A DNA stretch of 5,257 nt, taken from contig JAGHAD010000139.1 of assembly GCA_021161685.1 (NCBI GenBank), forward strand, positions 1 through 5,257, written 5' to 3'. The notes beneath the pieces are model-generated. The model did not search any database and had not been told where the DNA came from. It was given only the letters and a program-made list of their open reading frames with translations. This document shows positions 1 to 5,257 of the stretch, in pieces (within the stretch, counting starts at the first letter, position 1; every line of letters begins with the position of its first letter). The DNA comes from Thermoplasmata archaeon (GTDB lineage: Archaea; Thermoplasmatota; E2; DHVEG-1; B18-G2). A program made the translations under genes and the position numbers.

Positions 1-90
1 ATCCAAATCCAAAGATGGCTTATTTCAAGAGGTCAAGATGAAATTTATCTTTTACAATATGCTGTTGAATCTCTGAGCATATTTCCAAAA
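1..90. other. Upstream region with no supported gene; possible 3' tail of a neighbour
   Basis: No complete gene is visible here. On the + strand, frame 2 reaches a stop at 74-76 and frame 3 at 39-41, so either could hold the last codons of an upstream gene; the frame 3 tail ends in the basic residues KRSR, which is plausible but unprovable. Frame 1 is open from base 1 into the protease gene without a stop, about 36 codons, but the encoded peptide shows no feature I associate with the protease family. A weak TATA-like stretch, tttatctt at 44-51 preceded by purine-rich gatgaaa, would start transcription near 73. All three minus-strand frames are interrupted by stops. Confidence 0.4.
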
Positions 91-131
91 GAACAATTAG
101 CTGGGGATATGCTCTGTCCAGCTAATTGTTC
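91..131. repeat. Perfect 14-bp inverted repeat (hairpin) over the first ATG of the protease gene
   Basis: Left arm gaacaattagctgg (91-104) and right arm ccagctaattgttc (118-131) are exact reverse complements, separated by a 13-base loop that contains the ATG at 109. A G-T wobble could extend the stem by one pair. In RNA this would be a stable stem-loop holding the start codon and the GGGG at 103-106, the only ribosome-binding-site-like bases nearby. It could be a regulatory hairpin or a protein-binding operator. It could also be a terminator-like structure for an upstream gene, since a T-rich stretch lies at 156-165, but the gap between stem and T-tract is long. The structure is plain in the sequence; its role is inference. 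Confidence 0.85.
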
Positions 132-1530
132 AACACAGCAGGTTTTAATAGAAGCTTTTTATTTTAAGGTTGTGGCAGATATCGTAACCGTTGTTACTCT
201 ACTGTTTGCGATATATGTCATTCTACTCGTTGTACTCAAGGAAAAAAACCTGTTTGAAAAATACAACCTATCGCTCTATGGACCTTTCCTAGCATGGAAA
301 ACCGAAAAAGGAAAGAGATTCATAAGGAAATTATCCAAGCCCAGATCATTCTGGAGCATTTTTGCTACCATAGCCATCTTTATCTGCTTCATAACGATGG
401 TATTTATGCTTTACTTGCTTGTGAGAAACATAACCACGCTTGTGCACCTTCCTAAGGAAAGCATACAAAGATTGCCGGGAGTGGAGATGGTCGTTGCCAT
501 ACCTGGCATAAATCCTATACTTCCTATAGGATACACAATCGTTGGATTGATTGTAGCTATCGTTGTACATGAACTATCTCATGGTATCTTGTGCAACTTG
601 GGTGGGATAAAGGTAAGAAGTTTGGGTTTGATTGCATTCATCTTTCCAGTTGGGGCTTTTGTTGAACCAGATGAAGAGCAATTGAGAAGTGCAAGTACTT
701 TTAAGAGAATGAAGGTATTCGCTGCCGGTCCAGGGATGAACCTGCTCGTTGCTCTTGTCTGCATGCTGGTGTTTTCTTTTGTTTTTATGCCTTTTGTTCA
801 TCCAGCCGATGGCGCAATGGTACTCTATGTTGTAAAGGACTCTCCGGCTGAGAAAGTTGGTATAGGCAGTTGGATGCTGATAACAGAAATAAATGGTAAC
901 AAGATAAAGGATGCAGATGACTTCACGGAAGTAATGAATGCAACCAAGCCTGGAGAAAAGATTTCAGTTAAGTGTAGGGATCCTTATGGAAAAATTATTA
1001 CAAAAGAAGTGGTGCTGGCGGAGAAGTACAATTTTACCAATAGAAGTATGGATAAGGGAATTGGTTTCCTTGGAGTGGGAGTTTCTAACGTTTTTAGAAA
1101 GTACCTCGACGTATTCAAAAATCCCTTCGCACATTCCATATCTACATTTCTCGTAGAATATTACGGTGCACCTTTCATTGGTTTCTTTACAGGCTTTAAT
1201 CCACTTGCTCAACCATATACCAACTACTATGAGATAGAAGGTCCTTTTGCGCTTGTTCCAGATTTTTTCTGGGTAATTGCAAATACTTTCTATTGGATTT
1301 TTTGGCTGAATTTTGCCGTTGGCATGTTCAATGCCCTACCTATTTACCCGTTCGATGGAGGAAACTTGATACAAGATGCCATAAAGGGAACCACAAGAAA
1401 GTTATTGAAAAGCCTTTCTAAGGAAAGGATCGAGAAGATAACCAAGCTATCTACAATTTCCATCTCTCTATTAACCCTGTCTCTGGTTCTCGCTCCAATC
1501 TTTATGAAATATATCTCTCTGGTAACGTGA
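109..1530 (+). CDS. Site-2-type intramembrane zinc metalloprotease (peptidase M50) with PDZ-like domain
   Basis: A polytopic membrane protease of the S2P/M50 family, which cuts substrates inside the lipid bilayer to release regulators or clear membrane fragments. Numbering from ATG 109 (473 aa), the zinc motif HELSH is at residues 154-158 within a hydrophobic helix, and the third ligand lies in NALPIYPFDGG (408-418), with Asp416 equivalent to the Asp of the family NPDG motif. The loop PVGAFVEPDEE (180-190) and AAGPGMN (205-211) are also typical of archaeal members. Hydrophobic segments lie near 24-43, 82-106, 138-163, 170-185, 205-229, 383-410 and 447-470. A PDZ-like domain (about 235-305, with SPAEKVGIGSWMLITEING) sits between the two halves of the active site. 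Homologues usually begin close to the first membrane helix, so GTG 172 (452 aa) is a serious alternative start; residues 1-20 from ATG 109 are partly encoded by the hairpin at 91-131. The UbiA gene follows 7 bases after the stop. Substrate unknown. Family call secure, start uncertain. Confidence 0.93.
   Translation: MLCPANCSTQQVLIEAFYFKVVADIVTVVTLLFAIYVILLVVLKEKNLFEKYNLSLYGPFLAWKTEKGKRFIRKLSKPRSFWSIFATIAIFICFITMVFMLYLLVRNITTLVHLPKESIQRLPGVEMVVAIPGINPILPIGYTIVGLIVAIVVHELSHGILCNLGGIKVRSLGLIAFIFPVGAFVEPDEEQLRSASTFKRMKVFAAGPGMNLLVALVCMLVFSFVFMPFVHPADGAMVLYVVKDSPAEKVGIGSWMLITEINGNKIKDADDFTEVMNATKPGEKISVKCRDPYGKIITKEVVLAEKYNFTNRSMDKGIGFLGVGVSNVFRKYLDVFKNPFAHSISTFLVEYYGAPFIGFFTGFNPLAQPYTNYYEIEGPFALVPDFFWVIANTFYWIFWLNFAVGMFNALPIYPFDGGNLIQDAIKGTTRKLLKSLSKERIEKITKLSTISISLLTLSLVLAPIFMKYISLVT
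143..150 (+). promoter_or_regulatory. Candidate archaeal TATA box for a leaderless GTG 172 start
   Basis: The sequence ttttaata resembles the archaeal box A. Its centre lies about 25-26 bases before the in-frame GTG at 172, the spacing expected when transcription begins at the start codon itself. The bases just upstream (cagcagg) are a poor match to the A-rich BRE element, which weakens the call. It competes with a second weak candidate at 44-51. Confidence 0.3.
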
Positions 1531-1531
1531 G
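1527..1531 (+). promoter_or_regulatory. Probable ribosome binding site of the UbiA gene, overlapping the protease stop
   Basis: The bases gtgag overlap the protease stop codon (tga, 1528-1530) and lie six bases before ATG 1538. They match part of the archaeal GGAGGTGA-type Shine-Dalgarno sequence. The placement supports ATG 1538 as the start and translation from a shared transcript with the protease gene. No separate TATA box is evident directly before this gene. Confidence 0.4.
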
Positions 1532-1537
1532 ATTAGC

Positions 1538-2395
1538 ATGACCAAGCTGATAAGGGCCCTGTGGGATCTAACGAGGTTTGACCATGAAATCATGTTAGTG
1601 ATAGCCATTTTTGTCTCCTTCATTATATCTGGAGGAAATTTAGCGGAGGATTTCTTGAAGCTCCTGTTGGCATGTTTAACCGCTGTATTCATTGGTTCGG
1701 CTGCATTTGCATTAAACGATTACTGCGATAAAGAAATAGATGCAGAGAATAAGAGAAAAGATAGACCTATTGTTAGGGGCGACATAAAGGCAAGAACAGC
1801 TCTTATACTATCGATCATGCTCTTCTCCATTGGAATTACCCTTTCAGCCCTTCTGAACTTAAGCTGTTTATTAATAGCTATTTTCACGGCGTGCCTTGCC
1901 ATGGTTTACGATCTCAAAATCAAGAAACTCAAGATGATAGGAAACCTTTACATAGCTTACACGATGGCGATACCATTTCCTTTTGGATCTCTTGTTGCAA
2001 GGGAAAGTGTAACCCACGTGATATGGATACTTTTCTCAATGGCTTTCTTGGCTGGCATGGGAAGGGAGATCATGAAGGATATGCTGGACATCGAGGGAGA
2101 TAGGATGGCCGGAGTTAGGTCTATACCTGTGATGCTGGGAGAAAAGCTTTCCAAGAACTTAACCTCTATCTTTTACATGTCTGCAATTGCCCTCAGCCTG
2201 GCTCCTTTCTTCATGGAAGGAGCATATTTCCACGACTTTGTGTACATTCTTTTGATTATCGTGGCAGATGCTATATTCTTCATGGTAACCTTATCGTTAA
2301 ATCTAAAGACATTTTCGCTGAAAGCCTGCAGGAAACTGACGTTGGTGGGAATGTTTGTCGCCCTCGTTGCATTTATCGCGGGAGCACTCATTTAA
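1538..2395 (+). CDS. UbiA-family prenyltransferase, probable digeranylgeranylglyceryl phosphate synthase
   Basis: An integral membrane prenyltransferase of 285 aa, the usual size for the family. Most likely it adds the second geranylgeranyl chain to geranylgeranylglyceryl phosphate, the second ether-bond step in archaeal membrane lipid synthesis (EC 2.5.1.42). The first Asp-rich motif is NDYCDKEID at residues 60-68, followed by NKRKDRPI (71-78). The second is REIMKDMLDIEGD (176-188), followed by RSIPV (194-198). These acidic clusters bind magnesium and the prenyl diphosphate. The RPI(V/P)xGxI continuation and the KDxxDxEGD form fit archaeal DGGGP synthase better than haem O synthase or 4-hydroxybenzoate prenyltransferase. 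Between them YDLKIKK (124-130) is also typical. The rest is hydrophobic helices consistent with eight or nine membrane spans. It follows the S2P gene closely and is likely cotranscribed with it. Its last 8 bases overlap the end of the convergent protease gene. Another UbiA paralogue making a quinone or a different lipid cannot be fully excluded. Confidence 0.9.
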   Translation: MTKLIRALWDLTRFDHEIMLVIAIFVSFIISGGNLAEDFLKLLLACLTAVFIGSAAFALNDYCDKEIDAENKRKDRPIVRGDIKARTALILSIMLFSIGITLSALLNLSCLLIAIFTACLAMVYDLKIKKLKMIGNLYIAYTMAIPFPFGSLVARESVTHVIWILFSMAFLAGMGREIMKDMLDIEGDRMAGVRSIPVMLGEKLSKNLTSIFYMSAIALSLAPFFMEGAYFHDFVYILLIIVADAIFFMVTLSLNLKTFSLKACRKLTLVGMFVALVAFIAGALI

Positions 2396-4259
2396 AACAG
2401 ATTGAACCTTCTTCATCCATATAGCCTTCAATAGCTAATGACCATGTAGCATAGATTGGTTCCACTTTCGGCTTTATGTACACTTTGATGTTTTTCTCTC
2501 CAGGTAGAGAATTTACTTTTTGATAAACTTTTACTTCAAATCCCCTTGAATAAATAGATGAGCTCGCCAATCTTTGCGATAAATATTCTTTTACCGCATC
2601 TTTTATATTTTCGAGACTCGAATTCATAACTTTCCATCCCGGAAGAAATGGCGAGGAAGAATTTTCCATAAGTATTTTGTGTGCTTTGAAACCAGGTTCC
2701 TCTATAGCGTTTGCATTTATTTCAAAGGTCGGAGGATACAGATGCTCCCAGTTGTTCTGATCATATGATCCCCTGCTTCCATCTGAATAATCCAAGAAGT
2801 TATGCTTTAGGTATTCCATCATGTGGGGAAATGGCATTTTATTCCATCCCCATAGCCAGTAATAGTTCATCACGCTCTTGTAATTCGCCCATGTTTGAAG
2901 GTATCTTTCCCTCTCTTTCTTTCCCTTAATGAAACTTATATTATCGCAACCCCCAGTATTCCATGGTGTTATGCCCATCGAATGTCCCAGCTCATGCATC
3001 AGCATCTTTGCAAGGGTTACTCTTTTCGCTCTTGGAGAAAATGCCAAGTACTTTAGATAGGTCATTCTAGATACACCCAGATGGATCGAGTCGTACCTAT
3101 TAAACTTTGATGGTATACAAAAGCTACCGGCATGTCCCAAGACAACATATCTGAAGATACCTTTCCTTTCATCTGGGAAATGGTGATCATAGAATTCCAG
3201 CATGGTTCCCGTGTCTTGAGAGGAAGCTTCTATATAAGGTAATCTCTCTCCCCCTCCGTTCTTTGGAGTATCGGGCCATCCATCATCTATATATAAATTT
3301 ATGCCATGCTGACAAAACCTTTCTATCAATGCCTGCTTAGATTCTTCATAAAGTTCTCTCTTTAAGTCGAATAATCTCCCTCTCTCCATAACATCCACTT
3401 CTAGGTAAATATCTGGCGTGTAAGGATCCGCAAGCCATTTTTCCATCCTATATTCCTCAACATTTTCTATCCCATCTACATCCGGATCTAGGTGCTCGTG
3501 ATCATCCCATGTAAAAGGATCGTATCCCCACTTCCATTCCCATGCGGTTGGTATGCCATCTCCATCTGGGTCTAATTTGCTATCATCTGTACATGGATCT
3601 GTGTGCAAAACGTTAACTTCAGTCCAATACGGTATTCCATCTCCATCATAATCTGTTTGGTATAAATCGAACCATACCTCAAAGTACTTGCCAATGTAAT
3701 GACCATATCCATCTCTATCATATGGGTAGTCATCACCATTCCATCTTCCAGTGCGATAATCATATGTTAACTCTATCCTTTCCCTTTCAAAGTCCTTGAC
3801 CTTTTTACCAAGAAATCCGTAAAGAAATCTTTCCACGAGCGTTATTGTTATTTTCGATTTTGCCTGCTCTTCTGGAACATCCTTTAACATCCTGAACTTT
3901 TTAAAACCTATGTCCCACGTATCCCATGTGTTGTAGAGATACTCGGTTTCTCTACCAAGCATGGTTACATTCTTGCTTGAGAACGTCAATCCATCTACAG
4001 TTACCTTTACATAAAAGAGGGGTTTTCTTTTCCATTCATTGCTCAAAGGGCTGAGAAGCTTTTCCAGCAAACCCCTGTGACGTATCCTCTTAATTTCAAC
4101 TATTAAACCCTGATCCACGAGCGGGCTGATCCTATTGTCAAATAACTTGCTTTTCTGTTCCACCTCCTTTTTCTCCGGGGAAAGGGCAAGAAGAATAGCC
4201 AATGCTATGATAATTACTGCTACCGATATTGCAACGAGAACCTTGAATTTATTCATCAT
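2388..4259 (-). CDS. Membrane-anchored or secreted metzincin-like metalloprotease with Asp-rich calcium-type repeats
   Basis: No characterised gene name fits. Numbering from ATG 4259 (623 aa): a hydrophobic signal anchor or signal peptide at 5-27, so the body should lie outside the cell; a beta-rich domain of unknown type at about 45-195; three Asp-rich repeats at 203-269; then a catalytic-type domain. That domain has DIYLEVDVM (283-291), IDDG (324-327), a GGG loop (335-337), the zinc motif HELGHSMGI (422-430) and SVMNY (462-466), which matches the metzincin Met-turn. The residue at the usual third-ligand position of HExxHxxGxxH is Pro432, not His or Asp; Asp439 in GGCDN is a candidate replacement. 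DYSDGSRG (490-497) follows, as I recall from related archaeal proteins. Five cysteines (223, 316, 381, 438, 621) and four N-glycosylation sequons fit an exported protein. The open frame extends 8 codons further, to a TTG at 4283, but that codon lies inside the TATA box, so ATG 4259 or the adjacent ATG 4256 is preferred. Substrate unknown; family-level call good, activity unproven. Confidence 0.85.
   Translation of the reverse strand: MMNKFKVLVAISVAVIIIALAILLALSPEKKEVEQKSKLFDNRISPLVDQGLIVEIKRIRHRGLLEKLLSPLSNEWKRKPLFYVKVTVDGLTFSSKNVTMLGRETEYLYNTWDTWDIGFKKFRMLKDVPEEQAKSKITITLVERFLYGFLGKKVKDFERERIELTYDYRTGRWNGDDYPYDRDGYGHYIGKYFEVWFDLYQTDYDGDGIPYWTEVNVLHTDPCTDDSKLDPDGDGIPTAWEWKWGYDPFTWDDHEHLDPDVDGIENVEEYRMEKWLADPYTPDIYLEVDVMERGRLFDLKRELYEESKQALIERFCQHGINLYIDDGWPDTPKNGGGERLPYIEASSQDTGTMLEFYDHHFPDERKGIFRYVVLGHAGSFCIPSKFNRYDSIHLGVSRMTYLKYLAFSPRAKRVTLAKMLMHELGHSMGITPWNTGGCDNISFIKGKKERERYLQTWANYKSVMNYYWLWGWNKMPFPHMMEYLKHNFLDYSDGSRGSYDQNNWEHLYPPTFEINANAIEEPGFKAHKILMENSSSPFLPGWKVMNSSLENIKDAVKEYLSQRLASSSIYSRGFEVKVYQKVNSLPGEKNIKVYIKPKVEPIYATWSLAIEGYMDEEGSICFK
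3453..3653 (-). repeat. Three Asp-rich calcium-binding-type repeats within the metalloprotease gene
   Basis: The encoded repeats are DYDGDGIPYWTE (residues 203-214), LDPDGDGIPTAWE (229-241) and LDPDVDGIENVEE (257-269), spaced 27-28 residues apart and each ending in an acidic residue. The D-x-D-x-D-G-I...E pattern is that of EF-hand-loop or thrombospondin type 3 repeats, which bind calcium and stiffen extracellular proteins. Similarity is also visible in the DNA: ggtattccatctccatcata at 3631-3650 resembles 3550-3569 and 3467-3485, consistent with old internal duplication. A degenerate fourth copy may lie just before them (YDRDGYGH, residues 180-187). Confidence 0.8.
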
Positions 4260-4282
4260 CACGCATAAAATATTAAAACACA

Positions 4283-4296
4283 AATATAAATTTTTC
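4283..4296 (-). promoter_or_regulatory. BRE and TATA box of the metalloprotease gene
   Basis: Reading the minus strand, gaaaaa (4296-4291) followed by tttatatt (4290-4283) is a close match to the archaeal BRE plus box A. The TATA centre is about 26-27 bases before 4260, which places the transcription start at or next to ATG 4259 and predicts a leaderless mRNA. This decides against the upstream TTG at 4283, which would lie inside the promoter. Confidence 0.7.
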
Positions 4297-4303
4297 TTAA
4301 CAC

Positions 4304-4323
4304 TTTATCGAAAAAGCGATAAA
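4304..4323. repeat. 7-bp inverted repeat between the divergent promoters
   Basis: The arms tttatcg (4304-4310) and cgataaa (4317-4323) are exact reverse complements around the 6-base spacer aaaaag. The right arm overlaps the TATA box proposed for the ATPase gene, and the left arm lies just upstream of the BRE of the protease promoter. It could be an operator controlling one or both genes. AT-rich promoter DNA can produce such a repeat by chance, so function is a suggestion only. Confidence 0.5.
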
Positions 4324-4325
4324 AA
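4310..4325 (+). promoter_or_regulatory. Candidate BRE and TATA box of the ABC-class ATPase gene
   Basis: The A-rich gaaaaagc (4310-4317), BRE-like, is followed by gataaaaa (4318-4325) as a TATA box. Its centre lies about 26 bases before ATG 4348, so transcription would begin at the start codon, giving a leaderless message. This agrees with the lack of a Shine-Dalgarno sequence before that ATG. An alternative TATA, tttatcga at 4304-4311, would give a leader of about 14 bases. Confidence 0.5.
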
Positions 4326-4347
4326 TTTCCTCCTTTTTCAAGAGAGC

Positions 4348-5257
4348 ATGCACCGAATTGAAAGTATACTAGAAAGGATAGACAGAAAGGGATACAAATT
4401 GTATCGAAATCTCGAGGGAGAGTATCGATTTGATGGCTTTACGCTATGCATAGACAAGGTTCAATCCGATCCGTTTGCTCCCCCATCAAATTTTAGAGTA
4501 GTTATCGCAAATAGTTTTCCTGAAGAACTTTATAGTAACAAATCCAGACTGGTAGCTTTTGAGGATTACTTAGTAAGGAGTTTTTTCAGGGCTTGTCAAA
4601 AGGTGAGCAAGAAAGTTGGAAGCGGGAACAGTGGTTTGATAACAATACTTGCTCCTTCTCAGCAGATCTTAAGGAGAAGCTGTACCAGGGTTTCTACTGA
4701 GATAGAAGTTAGGTTTCATGTCGGCTTGCCTGCCAGAGGAAGGAAGATAATGGGTAAAGAGGCAAAGACCATCATAATGAAGAGGATACCAGAGATTATC
4801 GAGAGAGTCTTGGTTTTCAGGGAGAGGGATTATCAAAAGATAGAGGAACACGTTAAGATCAATGAGGATGCTAATTTTTTGAGGGAGAAGCTCAAAGCGT
4901 GCAATTTAGTGGCTTTTGTTGCAAATGGCTCTATTCTGCCCAGAGAAAGTGGAGTATCTGAAAAACCCCTTAAAGATGCCATAAAATTCAAATCCCCAAA
5001 GACTTTGGAAGTACAATTTAGCTGTCCGAATAGGGAATTAAGCGGGATGGGAATCAAAGAAGGGGTCACTCTTATCGTGGGAGGAGCATATCATGGAAAA
5101 TCTACCTTGCTTGATGCCATATCAATGGGAGTTTATAACCATGCACCTGGGGATGGAAGAGAGTTTGTAATAACCAGAGAGGACGCAATCAAGATAAGGG
5201 CTGAGGATGGAAGATATGTTGCGAACGTCGATATATCTTCCTTTATTTCTTCTCTTC
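4348..5257 (+). CDS. Predicted ABC-class ATPase (COG3044/PF09818 family), N-terminal part, cut by window end
   Basis: An open frame with no stop from ATG 4348 to the window edge (303 codons). It matches the family of predicted ABC-class ATPases annotated as COG3044/PF09818, soluble nucleotide-binding proteins that include the kinetoplastid RNA-editing factor MRB1590; the prokaryotic role is not established. The N-terminal part carries the conserved run GNSGLITILAPSQQILRRS (93-111) and VRFHVGLPARGRKIMGKEA (121-139). The Walker A motif GGAYHGKST is at 245-253 (Lys251 codon 5098-5100), with the His before GKS that marks this family. Next come GVYNHAPGDGREFVIT (261-276) and KIRAEDGR (282-289), also typical. 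The ABC signature, Walker B and C-terminal region lie beyond the window, so intactness cannot be judged. No signal peptide or membrane helix is seen. It is transcribed divergently from the metalloprotease, 88 bases apart. The start is supported by the promoter spacing and by the family-like beginning. Confidence 0.93.
   Translation, partial: MHRIESILERIDRKGYKLYRNLEGEYRFDGFTLCIDKVQSDPFAPPSNFRVVIANSFPEELYSNKSRLVAFEDYLVRSFFRACQKVSKKVGSGNSGLITILAPSQQILRRSCTRVSTEIEVRFHVGLPARGRKIMGKEAKTIIMKRIPEIIERVLVFRERDYQKIEEHVKINEDANFLREKLKACNLVAFVANGSILPRESGVSEKPLKDAIKFKSPKTLEVQFSCPNRELSGMGIKEGVTLIVGGAYHGKSTLLDAISMGVYNHAPGDGREFVITREDAIKIRAEDGRYVANVDISSFISSL

Noticed and set aside
35..76. Possible C/D box sRNA, with a C-box-like aagatga and a ctga at 73-76
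   Set aside because: The C box has a mismatch, the span is too short for a normal archaeal C/D RNA and no convincing C' and D' boxes lie between them.
1..108. The S2P reading frame is open back to base 1, so the gene could begin before the window
   Set aside because: Thirty-six stop-free codons can occur by chance, the peptide shows no family resemblance or signal peptide, and S2P proteins normally start near the first membrane helix. It cannot be fully excluded without upstream sequence.
118..145. tRNA-like T-loop around ttcaaca
   Set aside because: The five bases on each side do not pair as a T stem and no acceptor or anticodon stems are found; the ttc belongs to the inverted repeat.
346..1212. 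Several open frames of 60-82 codons on both strands within the S2P gene
   Set aside because: They lie entirely over a well-supported gene, have unusual composition and no recognisable motifs or promoters.
3228..3300. TATA-like stretches (ctatataagg and tatatataaattta) inside the metalloprotease gene
   Set aside because: They encode conserved-looking protein (PYIEAS and NLYIDDG on the minus strand) and no gene start lies at promoter distance on either strand.
4669..5069. Minus-strand open frames under the ABC-class ATPase
   Set aside because: The + strand frame has clear family motifs across this whole stretch, so the opposite frames are shadows.
1..5257. CRISPR array, insertion sequence or toxin-antitoxin module
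   Set aside because: No regularly spaced direct repeats, transposase motifs, terminal repeats or small paired genes are visible; the only repeated DNA is the coding repeat at 3453-3653 and the short inverted repeats described.

Overview
The window looks archaeal. Three things point there: a UbiA prenyltransferase with the motifs of archaeal digeranylgeranylglyceryl phosphate (DGGGP) synthase, archaeal BRE/TATA promoters placed for leaderless transcripts, and an Asp-rich membrane-anchored metalloprotease of a type I associate with Thermoplasmata-like Euryarchaeota. Arginine is often AGA/AGG and the DNA is AT-rich. An Aciduliprofundum-like or other Thermoplasmatota host is plausible, but this is a judgement from family resemblance and not proven by the sequence.

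Layout. Positions 1-108 hold no complete gene. They contain a weak promoter candidate and the left arm of a perfect 14-bp inverted repeat (91-131) that brackets the first possible ATG of the next gene. From 109 (or possibly GTG 172) to 1530 runs a site-2-type intramembrane zinc protease with an internal PDZ-like domain. Seven bases later, 1538-2395, is the UbiA prenyltransferase; the two probably form an operon. Running the other way, 2388-4259, is a secreted or membrane-anchored metzincin-like protease with three Asp-rich calcium-binding-type repeats. Its 3' end overlaps that of the UbiA gene by 8 bp. Positions 4260-4347 form a compact divergent promoter region with a TATA box for each direction and a 7-bp inverted repeat between them. 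From 4348 to the window end is the N-terminal 303 codons of a predicted ABC-class ATPase (COG3044/PF09818 type), cut by the window edge just after the Walker A region.

How the genes relate. Three of the four products are predicted to be membrane-bound or membrane-anchored: two proteases, one cutting inside the membrane and one outside, and an enzyme that builds membrane lipid. A shared envelope role for the first two is suggested by their tight linkage but is inference. The protease and ATPase share only a divergent promoter region. Besides the genes, the points most worth a second look are the hairpin over the first gene's start and the missing canonical third zinc ligand in the metzincin-like protease.
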